Positions 1 through 9,356 are shown, counted from the first letter of the stretch. The stretch: 64,000 nucleotides of DNA from Pseudomonas sp. C1C7 (GCF_013359595.1 NZ_JABFMP010000009.1:62001-126000); one strand, 5' to 3'. Program-made: numbers and translations. The notes: a model not told the origin generated them from the letters alone.

Positions 1-588
1 AACGCCACGTCGGTGACCTACGAGCTGCCGCCGGAACATTCCGCCCTCGACGCCTTCACCGCCGCCCGCGAAGCCTTGCAGAAGCAGGATGCCCAGTTGC
101 TGTTCTGGTGCCAGGCCCGCGACTGCGGCGAAAGCAGCCTGTGGGCCAACGAGGTGTTCGGCAACGCCAAGCTCTACGGCTCCGACAACGAGCAGGCATA
201 CCTGCTGTTGCGGCTGGCGGCGCCGAAGGACAACACCCTGGTGGCGCTCTACAGCATCACCCGGGGCAATCGCAAAGCCTATCTGCATGTCGAACAGTTC
301 GAGGCGGCGGCCCCCTTGGGCGATCTGCGACCCACCTCCGCCACGTTGCTGCGTGAACTCAAGAGCACCGGCGAACTGGACTTCCCCAAACTCACCGACG
401 CATCGGATGAAAACTGGTTGCGCCTGATTTCCCGTGGTCTGAACCTCGATGCCACTTTGCGGGTCAGTATTTCCGGACCGAATGCCGAAGACTGGCGTCA
501 GGCGCTGATCGGGCAGGGCGTGCGTGCGGCGCGGATGGAAACCGGCAGCGTCGAAGGCTCTGGCCTGCACTTTCAGCTGCTGCGATAA
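1..588 (+). CDS. DUF4892-like protein, 5' end missing
   Basis: The reading frame is open from the first base (N-A-T-S-V-T-Y...), so the gene starts outside the window and only about the last 195 residues are seen. The GTG at position 13 is internal. The visible part is soluble, with no membrane segment, and resembles the conserved Pseudomonas DUF4892 family, usually a secreted protein of unknown function whose signal peptide would lie upstream. The family call is from recollection of its general look, not a search. A hairpin terminator follows at 596. Confidence 0.55.
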   Translation, partial: NATSVTYELPPEHSALDAFTAAREALQKQDAQLLFWCQARDCGESSLWANEVFGNAKLYGSDNEQAYLLLRLAAPKDNTLVALYSITRGNRKAYLHVEQFEAAAPLGDLRPTSATLLRELKSTGELDFPKLTDASDENWLRLISRGLNLDATLRVSISGPNAEDWRQALIGQGVRAARMETGSVEGSGLHFQLLR

Positions 589-595
589 GCTCAAA

Positions 596-630
596 AGGCG
601 AACGCGTTCCGCGCGTTCGCCTATTCTTTT
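596..630 (+). terminator. Rho-independent terminator after the DUF4892 gene
   Basis: GC-rich arms AGGCGAACGCG and CGCGTTCGCCT are separated by a short loop and followed by the T-rich stretch ATTCTTTT. It sits directly behind the stop codon at 586-588. Confidence 0.75.
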
Positions 631-707
631 GCGGACGGAATTCTCTCCCGCTTTCTCGGGTCCTTTTTCAGGGCCGTCTTTTTAGAGCCATCTTTTTAGG
701 GGCATGG

Positions 708-1748
708 ATGATCAATAACGATCGAATGCTGGTGCAGATTCTTCTGTTGGTGCTGTTCGGGGCGAGCGTCTGGGTGATGGCGCCGTTCTGGTCGGCGTTG
801 TTCTGGGGCGCGGTGCTGGCGTTTGCCAGTTGGCCGCTGATGGTCCTGCTGACCCGCTGGCTCAATGGCCGCGAATCACTGGCCGCTGCGCTGTTGACCG
901 TGGGCTGGATGGTATTGGTGGCCGCTCCTCTGGTGTGGCTGGGATTCAACCTGGCCGATCATGTGCGCGACGCCACGGCGTTCATCAAGGATGTGCAGAT
1001 GGACGGCCTGCCGCAAGCCCCTGCCTGGCTGGGTGGCATTCCGCTGGTGGGCGGGCGTCTGATGGAGATCTGGAACAGCATCGACCAGCAAGGCGCGGCC
1101 ATGATGGTCTCGCTCAAACCCTACCTCGGGCAGGTGGGCAACTGGCTGCTGGCGCGCAGTGCGCAGATTGGCGGCGGCGTGCTCGAGCTGACCCTGAGCA
1201 TTGTCTTCGTGTTCTTTTTCTATCGCGACGGGCCGCGGCTGGCGGCTTTCGTCCATAGTCTGCTGGAGCGCCTGATCGGTGATCGCGCCGGCTATTACAT
1301 CGAGCTGGTGGCGGGCACGGTGCAACGGGTCGTGAACGGGGTGATCGGCACGGCCGCCGCCCAGGCGATTCTGGCGTTGATCGGATTCCTGATTGCCGGC
1401 GTGCCCGGAGCGCTTGTGCTCGGCATCGTGACCTTCCTGCTCAGCCTGATTCCCATGGGACCACCGCTGGTATGGATTCCGGCCACGGCCTGGCTGGCCT
1501 GGAAAGGTGATTACGCAATGGCGATTTTCCTCGGCATCTGGGGCACCTTCATCATCAGTGGCGTGGACAACGTGCTCAAGCCTTACCTGATCAGCCGTGG
1601 CGGTAACCTGCCACTGGTGATCGTGCTGCTGGGCGTGTTCGGCGGGTTGATTGCGTTCGGCTTCATCGGCCTGTTCATCGGGCCGACGTTGCTGGCGGTG
1701 GCGTACAGCCTGTTGACTGACTGGAGCAAGAGTCAGGCGCGGGTCTGA
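708..1748 (+). CDS. AI-2E transporter family (PerM/YdiK-like) membrane protein
   Basis: The 346-residue protein is very hydrophobic, with about seven or eight membrane segments. It has the family layout: paired N-terminal helices, a soluble stretch around residues 60-140, and a glycine-rich C-terminal bundle (GNLPLVIVLLGVFGGLIAFG, FIGLFIGPTLLA). Members are putative exporters or permeases of the inner membrane; TqsA was linked to AI-2 release, but most members have no proven substrate. The ATG at 708 is preceded by AGGGG. It appears to be a single-gene unit, with the previous terminator upstream and convergent repeats downstream. Confidence 0.85.
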   Translation: MINNDRMLVQILLLVLFGASVWVMAPFWSALFWGAVLAFASWPLMVLLTRWLNGRESLAAALLTVGWMVLVAAPLVWLGFNLADHVRDATAFIKDVQMDGLPQAPAWLGGIPLVGGRLMEIWNSIDQQGAAMMVSLKPYLGQVGNWLLARSAQIGGGVLELTLSIVFVFFFYRDGPRLAAFVHSLLERLIGDRAGYYIELVAGTVQRVVNGVIGTAAAQAILALIGFLIAGVPGALVLGIVTFLLSLIPMGPPLVWIPATAWLAWKGDYAMAIFLGIWGTFIISGVDNVLKPYLISRGGNLPLVIVLLGVFGGLIAFGFIGLFIGPTLLAVAYSLLTDWSKSQARV

Positions 1749-1782
1749 GACCTTGCAGATTCGGGGGAAGTATCGCGGGAGG

Positions 1783-1847
1783 AAAAAAACAGCCTCGCGT
1801 TGATCTGCCGGACGGATGATGGGGACCGTCAGATCAACGCGAGGCTG
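1783..1847 (-). terminator. Strong terminator for the leftward porin gene
   Basis: A perfect 18-bp inverted repeat (arms 1790-1807 and 1830-1847, CAGCCTCGCGTTGATCTG) is followed on the - strand by a T run (AAAAAAA at 1783-1789 on +). The geometry is a classic intrinsic terminator for transcription from the right. It lies about 105 bp beyond the porin stop, with a repeat element in between. Confidence 0.75.
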
Positions 1848-1876
1848 GGTAGAGGCAGCTCTGAGCCGCAAGCGAC

Positions 1877-1948
1877 AAGCTGCAAGTTGTGCGCGTGACT
1901 CTTCAACTTGCAGCTTGAAGCTTGCCGCTTGCCGCTGCTTCTTGCCGC
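1877..1948. repeat. Inverted repeat plus CTTGCCG direct repeats
   Basis: Perfect 13-bp arms AAGCTGCAAGTTG (1877-1889) and CAACTTGCAGCTT (1904-1916) are followed by several copies of CTTGCCG/CTTGCCGCTT up to 1948. Short elements of this composition are common in intergenic DNA of fluorescent pseudomonads. It separates the porin gene from its terminator. Confidence 0.7.
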
Positions 1949-1952
1949 TTAA

Positions 1953-3269
1953 TTAGAACTTCGCTTCGGCATCCAGTTGCAGGGTGTCGATTTTCGAGTC
2001 CTTGAGTGTGGCGTTGGTGTAGTCGGAGTCCGCCATGAAGTAGGTCGCACCCAGGGTGAAGTTCTTGTCCAGCTCGTAGCTGACTTTCAACTTGCTGCCG
2101 CGCGAACCGGTGAAGCCGTTGGCGAAGTCGGAGTCGGTGAAGGCACCCACCACCGCGTTACGCTGCACGTCACGATAGTTGTAGTCCACGCCGAAGCCGT
2201 AAACCTTGGTCTTCACACCGAACAGCCAGGCAGTGTCCTGATCGTTGCTGGCGTCTTTGTTGTTCACGTACTGACCGTAGAACGACAGTGGCAGCGGCAG
2301 GCCGCCGACGTCGAGCTGACCGAAGCCTTCGTACAGCTTGAACTGTTCGTTCGGGCTGTTGCCGTTGATCGCCAGTTGACCAGGGATCACGCCGGCGACC
2401 GGGGTGATGTCGTCATCGTTGTCGTAACCGTAGACGCTGCCGCCCAGGGTCATTTTCAGGTTGTCGGTGATGGCGAAGCGAGCACCCAACTGACCGGCGT
2501 ACAGACGCAGGTCGTGCTTGAATTGCACGCCGTCGCCGTCGACGTTGTCCTTGAGGGTGTAGTGACCGGCGCTGCCGAACAGCTCGGTGCTGCCGCTCAA
2601 CGGGTACTTGTAGGAAACGGACAGACCTTCCGGGCTGATGTCGCTATCCCAGATGATGTCGCCCATGCTCACCCATTGCTGAGGCATCTTGCCGCCAACG
2701 ATGTGCAGGTTCTTGATCGCATCAGGGTGGTAGTCGACGTAACCCTGGTCCAGCCAGATCTGCTTCTTGTCGAAGTAGTTGTCCAGGCTCTGGTTGGTGG
2801 AACGCGGGTCATCGTTGTTGCCGGTGGCGATACGGATACCGGTATCAACCTGCGGGTTGATTTCGGTGTAGGCGCCCAGACGAGCACGAATGCGCTGACG
2901 GTCCTGGTCCTTGTTGTTGGAAACGCCATCGTTGTGGACGTTTTCCTGACGGAAACGCACATCGCCCTTGAATTGGGTCTTGGCAGCCCAGGCGAGTTTC
3001 TGGTCGAAAGTGCTCAGCTCATTGGTTTTCTTCGCAGTTGCTGCGATTTGCTCGTTGGTCTCTTGCTGAGCCTGACGGGCAATTTGCTGTTCTTTCTGAT
3101 CCCGGGCCAGCTCGGCTTGCAGTTCGGTGTACTGCGCGTTGGTAATCGAGCCGTTAGCCTTGAGCATGTCCAGCAGTTTGGCGTCGACTGCGGCACTGGC
3201 CGGAACACTCATGGCCAGCAGCAGGCCACCGCACAGGGCCGCCGCAGTTTTCGTGGAAGCAAGACGCAT
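1953..3269 (-). CDS. Outer-membrane porin, Porin_5-like
   Basis: The 438-residue product has a cleavable signal peptide (MRLASTKTAAALCGGLLLAM, then SVPASA-AVDA). An N-terminal alpha-helical, Gln/Glu-rich coiled-coil stretch (about residues 30-85) is followed by a long beta-rich domain with alternating aromatic strands. It ends in ...LQLDAEAKF, a C-terminal Phe typical of barrel proteins recognised by BamA. I chose the ATG at 3269 rather than an in-frame upstream ATG because GGAG lies at the right distance and the signal peptide starts there. The role is probably diffusion of small solutes or anions across the outer membrane; the substrate is unknown. A terminator lies downstream at 1783-1847. 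Confidence 0.8.
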   Translation of the reverse strand: MRLASTKTAAALCGGLLLAMSVPASAAVDAKLLDMLKANGSITNAQYTELQAELARDQKEQQIARQAQQETNEQIAATAKKTNELSTFDQKLAWAAKTQFKGDVRFRQENVHNDGVSNNKDQDRQRIRARLGAYTEINPQVDTGIRIATGNNDDPRSTNQSLDNYFDKKQIWLDQGYVDYHPDAIKNLHIVGGKMPQQWVSMGDIIWDSDISPEGLSVSYKYPLSGSTELFGSAGHYTLKDNVDGDGVQFKHDLRLYAGQLGARFAITDNLKMTLGGSVYGYDNDDDITPVAGVIPGQLAINGNSPNEQFKLYEGFGQLDVGGLPLPLSFYGQYVNNKDASNDQDTAWLFGVKTKVYGFGVDYNYRDVQRNAVVGAFTDSDFANGFTGSRGSKLKVSYELDKNFTLGATYFMADSDYTNATLKDSKIDTLQLDAEAKF

Positions 3270-3552
3270 ATCAATCTCCGAAGATGAGAGTGGATGGCTT
3301 GGGCCATCCAGGGCACAACCGACCATTGATGGACGGAAAACAGTGACCGGGTATAACCCGGCGCTCTAAAAACAGGCGCCAGTATCGCGATCGTTTATTA
3401 CAGAGCGGTGGCAATGTGATGGCATGTCGATGACGAGAAAGAGTCGTTTCGAACTATTGAGCCAGAGCGTTGTCGTCGATTTTGGGGTGTGGATTGCATG
3501 GCGATAGGCGATACTCGCCAGGCTTTCACGCCATGAACTAGTGAGGATGGTG

Positions 3553-4677
3553 ATGCCGTTGCAACGCCTGCAAAGTCTGTCCGAGGTTGCACCCGGAACC
3601 TGGGATGCACTGGTGCCCGAGGACCAGCCGTTTCTGAGTCACGCCTTCCTGAGTGCGCTGGAAGACAGTGGCAGCGTGGGCCCTCACTCTGGCTGGCAAG
3701 CCGAGCATTTGCTGCATGTCGAAGGTGATCGGCTGATCGCCGCATTGCCCGGTTACCGCAAATGGCATTCCTACGGGGAGTACGTGTTCGACCACGCCTG
3801 GGCCGATGCCTGTGAACGCGCCGGGATCGATTACTACCCCAAATTCCTCAGTGCCGTGCCGTTCAGCCCGGTCAGCGGACCGCGTCTGCTGGCCGCCAGC
3901 GTCGAAGACGGTTATGAACTGCTCAAAAGCCTGCCGGGGTATCTGGAGATCGAACAACTCTCCAGCGCCCACATCAATTTCACCGACCCTTTCACCGATG
4001 CCGCCTTGGCCGAGCAACCGGGCTGGTTGCAGCGCATCGGCTGTCAGTATCACTGGCAGAACCGTGGTTACCGGGATTTCCAGGATTTCCTCGATGCCTT
4101 GAGTTCGCGCAAACGCAAGCAGATGCGCAAGGAACGCGAGCAGGTGGCGGGGCAGGGGTTTGAATTCGAATGGCTGGAAGGGCGGCAACTGACCCAGGTG
4201 CAGTGGGATTTTGTCTACGCCTGCTATGCCAATACCTACGCGGTGCGTCGCCAAAGGCCATACCTGACGCGGGAGTTTTTCAGCCTGTTGGCCGAACGCA
4301 TGCCGCAGTCGATCCGCATTGTACTGGCCAAACAAGGCTCACGGCCGGTAGCGATGGCGTTCAGTCTGGTGGGAAGTGACAGTTTCTATGGTCGGTACTG
4401 GGGATGCCTGGCGGAGTTCGATCGCCTGCATTTCGAGACCTGCTTCTATCAGGGCATGGACTATGCGATCGCCAATGGCTTCCAGCGCTTCGATGCCGGT
4501 GCCCAGGGCGAGCATAAATTGATTCGCGGTTTTGAACCGGTGATCACCCGTTCCTGGCATTACCTGCGCCATCCGGGATTGAAGGCGGCGGTGAAGGATT
4601 TCCTGAATCAGGAGCGGGTGGGGGTGATGGCGTATGCGCAAGAGGCGAGGGCGGCGTTGCCTTATCGCCAAGCTTGA
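3553..4677 (+). CDS. FemAB/GNAT-like protein (COG3146 type)
   Basis: The 374-residue soluble protein resembles the peptidogalycan biosynthesis/FemAB-like family (COG3146), which has two GNAT-like folds. Visible hallmarks are the N-terminal 'FLSHAFLSALEDSGSVG' block, the 'RKRKQMRKEREQV' basic segment and the C-terminal 'FDAGAQGEHKLIRGFEP' block. Its reaction is unknown; acyl or aminoacyl transfer is assumed from the fold. GAGG at 3543-3546 fits the ATG at 3553 best, and in-frame GTG 3541 or ATG 3547 are alternatives. It looks monocistronic, with a palindrome just after the stop. Confidence 0.75.
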   Translation: MPLQRLQSLSEVAPGTWDALVPEDQPFLSHAFLSALEDSGSVGPHSGWQAEHLLHVEGDRLIAALPGYRKWHSYGEYVFDHAWADACERAGIDYYPKFLSAVPFSPVSGPRLLAASVEDGYELLKSLPGYLEIEQLSSAHINFTDPFTDAALAEQPGWLQRIGCQYHWQNRGYRDFQDFLDALSSRKRKQMRKEREQVAGQGFEFEWLEGRQLTQVQWDFVYACYANTYAVRRQRPYLTREFFSLLAERMPQSIRIVLAKQGSRPVAMAFSLVGSDSFYGRYWGCLAEFDRLHFETCFYQGMDYAIANGFQRFDAGAQGEHKLIRGFEPVITRSWHYLRHPGLKAAVKDFLNQERVGVMAYAQEARAALPYRQA

Positions 4678-4681
4678 AATC

Positions 4682-4711
4682 CTGCAGGAGCGAGCATGCT
4701 CGCTCCTGCAG
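4682..4711. repeat. Perfect 30-bp palindrome (REP-like) between convergent genes
   Basis: The arms CTGCAGGAGCGAGCA and TGCTCGCTCCTGCAG form a perfect 30-bp palindrome. It lies in the 46-bp gap between two convergent genes. The core GGAGCGAGC...GCTCGCTCC matches the REP family seen elsewhere in the window, and it could act as a bidirectional terminator. Confidence 0.75.
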
Positions 4712-4723
4712 GGGATCGGGGTG

Positions 4724-6556
4724 TCAGTCGATTCCGACGAAACCACCGGTCTGGTGCTGCCACAGCCGCGCATACAAACCACCCAACGCGAGCAGTTCGG
4801 CGTGGCTGCCGGTTTCGGCGATCCTGCCGTTCTCCAGCACCACCAGCCGATCCATCCGGGCAATGGTCGAGAGCCGGTGGGCGATGGCGATCACGGTCTT
4901 GCCCTGCATCAACGCCTCCAGGCTTTCCTGAATCGCCGCCTCAACTTCCGAATCCAGTGCCGATGTCGCCTCGTCCATGATCAGGATCGGGGCGTCCTTG
5001 AGCAGCACGCGGGCGATGGCGATCCGCTGACGCTGGCCGCCGGAGAGCTTCACCCCGCGCTCGCCGACATGGGCATCGAAGCCCATGCGGCCTTCGGCGT
5101 CCGACAGGGTCGGAATGAAACCGTCTGCCCGCGCCTTGTAAACCGCCTCCCACAACTCGGCATCAGTAGCGTCGGGCTTGCCGTAAAGCAGGTTGTCGCG
5201 GATCGAGCGGTGCAGCAGCGAGGTGTCCTGGGTGATCATGCCGATGCGTTCGCGCAGGCTTTCCTGGCTGACTTCGGCGATGTTCTGGCCGTCGATGAGG
5301 ATGCGCCCGCTTTCCACGTCATAGAGCCGCAGCAACAGGTTCACCAGGGTCGATTTGCCGGCGCCGGACGGGCCGATCAGACCGATCTTCTCACCGGGCC
5401 TGATGGTCAGGTTGAGATCGCCGATGACCCCGCTGTGCTTGCCGTAGTGGAAGTCCACATGCTCAAAACGCACTTCGCCGCGGCCCACGGCCAAGGGTTT
5501 GGCCTGATCACGGTCGGTGACGCTGACCGGTTGCGAGATGGTCTGCAAACCGTCCTGCACCATGCCGATGTTTTCGAAGATGCCGGTGACCACCCACATG
5601 ATCCAGCCGGACATGTTGACGATGCGAATCACCAGGCCAGTGGCCAAGGCGATGGCGCCTACGCTGATCAGCGACTGCGTCCACAACCAAAGGGCCAACC
5701 CGGTGGTGCAGACGATCAACAGGCCGTTCAGGCTGGTGATGACCACGTCCATGCTGGTCACGACACGGCCAGCCATCTGGGCTTTTTCGGTTTGTTCCTT
5801 GATCGCCTCGCGGGCGTATTGCTGTTCGTAATTGGTGTGGGCAAACAGCTTCAAGGTGGTGATGTTGGTGTAGCCATCGACGATCCGCCCCATGAGTTTG
5901 GAGCGCGCATCGGAGGACCTCACCGAACGATCCTTGACCCGTGGCACGAAGTAGTAGAGCGAACCGATGAAGCCGGCGATCCAGGTCAGCAGCGGAATCA
6001 TCAGACGCCAGTCGGCCTCGGCGAACAGCACCAGGGCACTGATGGCGTAGATCAGCACATGCCACAGCGCATCGACGGCCTGAACGGCCGAGTCGCGCAG
6101 GGAATTGCCGGTTTGCATGATGCGTTGGGCGATCCGCCCGGCGAAATCGTTCTGGAAGAAATTCAGGCTCTGCTTGAGCACATAACTGTGGTTTTGCCAG
6201 AGGATCATGCTGGTCATGCTGGGGCTTAAGGTCTGGTGCACCAGCAGGTCATGCAGGCCGACGAACACCGGCCGCAGGATCAGTGCAACCACCACCATCC
6301 AGGCCAGTTCAAGACCGTGTTCCTTGAAGAAGTCCGCGTTGGGTGTGCCCTGGGCCAGGTCGATGATGCGGCTCAAGTAGCTGAACAGCGCGACTTCGAT
6401 CAGCGCGCCGATCAGGCCCACTACCAACAGGGCTGCGAAACTCGGCCAGACCTGCTTGAGGTAATAGGTATAGAAGGGCAGGACCCGGTTGGGCGGCGCG
6501 GCGCTCGGGGCGTCGCGAAAGATATCGATCAGCTTTTCAAAACGGCGATAAAGCAT
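4724..6556 (-). CDS. ABC exporter with fused membrane and ATPase domains (MsbA/MDR type)
   Basis: The 610-residue half-transporter has six N-terminal membrane helices (about residues 25-340) and a C-terminal nucleotide-binding domain. The Walker A is GPSGAGKST, the signature LSGGQRQR, the Walker B ILIMDEATSALDSE and the H-loop IAHRLSTI. It should work as a homodimer in the inner membrane, exporting lipids, peptides or drugs; the substrate cannot be read from sequence. The ATG at 6556 is the natural start. It is separated from the ppiA group by a hairpin and may be transcribed alone. Confidence 0.85.
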   Translation of the reverse strand: MLYRRFEKLIDIFRDAPSAAPPNRVLPFYTYYLKQVWPSFAALLVVGLIGALIEVALFSYLSRIIDLAQGTPNADFFKEHGLELAWMVVVALILRPVFVGLHDLLVHQTLSPSMTSMILWQNHSYVLKQSLNFFQNDFAGRIAQRIMQTGNSLRDSAVQAVDALWHVLIYAISALVLFAEADWRLMIPLLTWIAGFIGSLYYFVPRVKDRSVRSSDARSKLMGRIVDGYTNITTLKLFAHTNYEQQYAREAIKEQTEKAQMAGRVVTSMDVVITSLNGLLIVCTTGLALWLWTQSLISVGAIALATGLVIRIVNMSGWIMWVVTGIFENIGMVQDGLQTISQPVSVTDRDQAKPLAVGRGEVRFEHVDFHYGKHSGVIGDLNLTIRPGEKIGLIGPSGAGKSTLVNLLLRLYDVESGRILIDGQNIAEVSQESLRERIGMITQDTSLLHRSIRDNLLYGKPDATDAELWEAVYKARADGFIPTLSDAEGRMGFDAHVGERGVKLSGGQRQRIAIARVLLKDAPILIMDEATSALDSEVEAAIQESLEALMQGKTVIAIAHRLSTIARMDRLVVLENGRIAETGSHAELLALGGLYARLWQHQTGGFVGID

Positions 6557-6596
6557 CGGTTTTCCACCCGCGAACGGGCACTCCTTTTAACGGTTT

Positions 6597-6626
6597 GAGC
6601 GTTGCCGGCCAGGCCGGCAAGCGCTC
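6597..6626. terminator. GC-rich hairpin between ppiA and the ABC exporter gene
   Basis: GAGCGTTGCCGGCC pairs with GGCCGGCAAGCGCTC around a one-base centre, with one bulge. No clear T run follows on the - strand, so it is terminator-like rather than a textbook terminator. It would separate leftward ppiA from the downstream ABC gene. Confidence 0.4.
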
Positions 6627-6649
6627 GGACATCCTTGTCCAGCTTAGTC

Positions 6650-7207
6650 TCAGTCGATGCGCTTGGCCGACTTGATGAACACCGGGTCAGCCGGAACGTC
6701 CTTCATGCCGTTGCGCACGGTGGTTGGCGAGTTGACGATGATGTCGACCACGTCCATGCCCTTGACCACTTTGCCGAACACGGCATAGCCGTCGCCCTGG
6801 TCGAGGAAATCGTTGTCCTTGACGTTGATGAAGAACTGGCTGGTGGCCGAGTCCGGCACCGAGGTACGGGCCATCGACAGGGTGCCGCGAACGTTGACCA
6901 GGCCATTGCTGTGTTCGTTCTTGATCGGCGCCTTGGTGTCTTTTTGCTGCATGGTCTGGGTGAAGCCGCCGCCCTGGACCATGAAGCCCGGGATCACACG
7001 GTGGAAAATGGTGTTGTTGTAGAAGCCGCTGTCCACGTAATCGAGGAAGTTCTTGGTACTGATCGGCGCCTTGACCGGGTCCAGTTCGATTTCGATCTGG
7101 CCGTTGGTGGTGTCCAGCAATACGTGCGGCGCCTTGGCGGGCGTCGCGGCCATCAGGTTGGCAGCAAACAGTACGGAGCCGGCGGCGAGGGCGATTTTTT
7201 TCAGCAT
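6650..7207 (-). CDS. ppiA: Periplasmic peptidyl-prolyl cis-trans isomerase (cyclophilin)
   Basis: The 185-residue protein has a signal peptide ([25 protein letters not shown]), so it acts in the periplasm. Cyclophilin catalytic signatures are present: [32 protein letters not shown] and the C-terminal [17 protein letters not shown]. It isomerises Xaa-Pro bonds during folding of exported proteins. Its ATG overlaps the 3' end of the upstream hydrolase gene by 7 bp, indicating translational coupling. Confidence 0.9.
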   Translation of the reverse strand: MLKKIALAAGSVLFAANLMAATPAKAPHVLLDTTNGQIEIELDPVKAPISTKNFLDYVDSGFYNNTIFHRVIPGFMVQGGGFTQTMQQKDTKAPIKNEHSNGLVNVRGTLSMARTSVPDSATSQFFINVKDNDFLDQGDGYAVFGKVVKGMDVVDIIVNSPTTVRNGMKDVPADPVFIKSAKRID

Positions 7208-8016
7208 GGGTCAGGGATCCTGATTGGAGTGGTATCGACTGCGGTGAGGAACTCGAGCAGTGTCTGGTTGAAGCGTTCGGGCTGGTCCAGCGGGGTGGCG
7301 TGACGCGAGTCGGCGATCACCACCAGCCGCGCATCGGGCAGCCGTTTCATGTAATTCTCTTTCAGCGAGACCGGCGTGTAGTCACGGTCGGCGCTGACGA
7401 TGAGGGTTGGACAGGACACCTTCGACAGTCGTTCCTGAACACCCCAGCCAACGATGGCATCGAAGCTGGCGAGATAAGCATGTTTGTCGTTTTTTGCCCA
7501 GCGCTCGGCCATTTTTTGTCGCAATTCGGCCTGCTCGGGTTTGGGAAACAATTTGCCACCCAGCGCCTTGCCGATGGTGCGCAGACTGAGCACGCGCATC
7601 AGGCTCCAGCGCTTGAACCACTGCCAATAATCATCGCGACTGCGCAGCTTGACCTCCGGCGCGCTGTTGACGATGCACAGGCTCTTGAGCAGTTGCGGCT
7701 GATCCACCGCCAGCTGGAAACCGATCATCCCGCCCATGGACAAACCCACGTAATGAACCGGTCCGAGGTTCAGGTGCTCGATCAGCGCCACCAGATCGGC
7801 GCTGAAACCGGCGATGCTGTAGCGCTCGCGGGGCTTGTCGGAGCGCCCGTGGCCGCGCACATCGGGAACGATCACCCGGTAACGCGCCGCCAGCGCGGGG
7901 ATCTGTTTTTCCCAGTCCAGGGTGCTCGACCCCAGGCCGTGGACCAGCAGCAGCGGCGTGCCGTGGCCGTATTCCTCATAGTGCAGGTTGCAACCTTCGT
8001 GTTCGAAATAGGCCAT
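7201..8016 (-). CDS. Alpha/beta hydrolase
   Basis: The 271-residue protein has the alpha/beta-hydrolase fold. It shows the oxyanion HG motif (LLVHGLGSS), nucleophile elbow GLSMGG (Ser about residue 97), acid in SADRDYTP and a late His in [12 protein letters not shown]. Such enzymes cleave esters, lactones or C-C bonds, and the substrate is not predictable. It follows the LysR gene by 14 bp and overlaps ppiA, so the three leftward genes probably form one transcript. Confidence 0.8.
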   Translation of the reverse strand: MAYFEHEGCNLHYEEYGHGTPLLLVHGLGSSTLDWEKQIPALAARYRVIVPDVRGHGRSDKPRERYSIAGFSADLVALIEHLNLGPVHYVGLSMGGMIGFQLAVDQPQLLKSLCIVNSAPEVKLRSRDDYWQWFKRWSLMRVLSLRTIGKALGGKLFPKPEQAELRQKMAERWAKNDKHAYLASFDAIVGWGVQERLSKVSCPTLIVSADRDYTPVSLKENYMKRLPDARLVVIADSRHATPLDQPERFNQTLLEFLTAVDTTPIRIPDPC

Positions 8017-8030
8017 GCATACACTCCGTG

Positions 8031-8954
8031 TCAGGCTTGTTCAGGGGCTGCGAACGGTGCGTCCAGCGGCGCGGTGTCGAAGGTGCGCAGCAGTTCGATG
8101 AGAATCTGCGTGGCCGGCCCCAGCGGTTTGTCCTTGTTCGAGTACAGGTAAAAACTCGGGTTACGGCTGCCGCCCTGATCCAACGGTAGCAGCTTGAGCG
8201 TACCTTCCCTGAGTTCTCGTTCGATCATGTGCCTTGGCAGCCAGGCGAAACCCAGGCCGCTGCCGACGAAAGTCGCGGCGGTGGCCAGGCTGCCGACGGT
8301 CCAGCGTTGTTCGGCGCCGAGCCAGCCGACGTCCCGCGGTTGCTGGCGCCCGGAGTCGCGGATCACCACCTGCAGCTGGCTTTCGAGGTCCTGGAAATTC
8401 AGTTCGCGATTGAGCCGATGCAGCGCGTGTTCCGGATGGGCCACCGCGACGAATTCGACATCGCTCAATTCCGCGCCCAGGTAACCGGGAATGCTGAAGC
8501 CGCTGATGGCAAGGTCCGCCACGCCTTCGAGCAGGACTTCTTCCACACCCGACAGCACCTCTTCACGCAGACGCACCCGGCAGCCACGGCTCTGCGGCAT
8601 GAAGGCGGTCAGGGCGCGCACGAGGCGGGCGCTGGGGTAGGCGGCGTCCACCACCAGCCGCACCTCGGCTTCCCAGCCTTGCTCCATGTGGTGGGCCAGG
8701 TCTTCCAGCTGGCTGGCCTGTTTCACCAGTTGCCGGGAGCGGCGCAACAGCACGCCACCGGCTTCGGTCAGCACTGCCTTGCGCCCGTCGATGCGCAGCA
8801 GCGGCACGCCGAGCTGATCCTGCATGCGCGCCACGGTGTAGCTGACCGACGATTGCGAGCGGTGCAGTGCCTCGGCGGCCTGGGCGAAACCACCGTGGTC
8901 GACCACAGCCTGAAGCGTTCGCCATTGATCAAGGGTCACGCGGGGCGCTTTCAT
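8031..8954 (-). CDS. LysR-family transcriptional regulator
   Basis: The 307-residue regulator has an N-terminal winged helix-turn-helix (VTLDQWRTLQAVVDHGGFAQ, then AAEALHRSQSSVSYTVARMQ) and a C-terminal periplasmic-binding-like effector domain (about residues 90-295). It is transcribed divergently from a small exported-protein gene and lies near azoR. The pairing of a LysR gene with an azoreductase gene is familiar in Pseudomonas, so it may control azoR, the hydrolase operon, or both; this is inferred from position only. Confidence 0.85.
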   Translation of the reverse strand: MKAPRVTLDQWRTLQAVVDHGGFAQAAEALHRSQSSVSYTVARMQDQLGVPLLRIDGRKAVLTEAGGVLLRRSRQLVKQASQLEDLAHHMEQGWEAEVRLVVDAAYPSARLVRALTAFMPQSRGCRVRLREEVLSGVEEVLLEGVADLAISGFSIPGYLGAELSDVEFVAVAHPEHALHRLNRELNFQDLESQLQVVIRDSGRQQPRDVGWLGAEQRWTVGSLATAATFVGSGLGFAWLPRHMIERELREGTLKLLPLDQGGSRNPSFYLYSNKDKPLGPATQILIELLRTFDTAPLDAPFAAPEQA

Positions 8955-9004
8955 GATGAGCTCCTGTTGTCCTAAGCTGCGCAGTTCTTATTGGAGACTG
9001 CTGC

Positions 9005-9319
9005 ATGAAAAAAATGTGTTGTGCATTGCTGGCGATGCTGCCGCTGAGCGCTTTCGCCTACCCGATCGACGTACAAAAAGAACTCAATGGCCTGAAGGTC
9101 GACTACACCACTTACGCCACCGATTACGACATGGGCTCGATCACCGTGAACAACTACGGCGATGTCCCTGTCGACTGTGCTGTGGTGTTTCGCAACGGTC
9201 CTGAATCGCCGAAGACTCGCAGAGTCAATCTGGCTGCCGGCAAAAGCGCGGACCTTTCCGCCAAGTTCAATCGCAAGATCATCAAGCTGTACATCAGCAT
9301 GACCTGCAAGCCGCAATGA
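9005..9319 (+). CDS. Small exported protein of unknown function
   Basis: The 104-residue product has a signal peptide (MKKMCCALLAMLPLSAFA, cleavage before YPID). A small beta-rich mature domain contains two cysteines that could form a disulfide (VPVDCAVVF and SMTCKPQ). GGAG at 8993-8996 supports the ATG at 9005. It lies between divergent lysR and azoR. I do not recognise the family; it looks like a conserved periplasmic protein of pseudomonads. Confidence 0.7.
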   Translation: MKKMCCALLAMLPLSAFAYPIDVQKELNGLKVDYTTYATDYDMGSITVNNYGDVPVDCAVVFRNGPESPKTRRVNLAAGKSADLSAKFNRKIIKLYISMTCKPQ

Positions 9320-9324
9320 CCTTC

Positions 9325-9356
9325 AGCGGAGCAGGCTTCGCCAGCCATGCTCCGCT
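9325..9356. terminator. Hairpin after the small exported-protein gene
   Basis: Perfect 9-bp arms AGCGGAGCA and TGCTCCGCT surround a 14-nt loop, starting 6 bp after the stop codon. There is no T run, so its terminator function is weakly supported. Confidence 0.4.

Noticed and set aside
1977..3287. 436-codon Val-rich open frame opposite the porin
   Set aside because: It is a shadow of the porin gene, whose signal peptide and terminal Phe are clear.
4634..6229. 531-codon open frame opposite the ABC exporter
   Set aside because: The opposite strand codes a full ABC exporter with all motifs; this frame has none.
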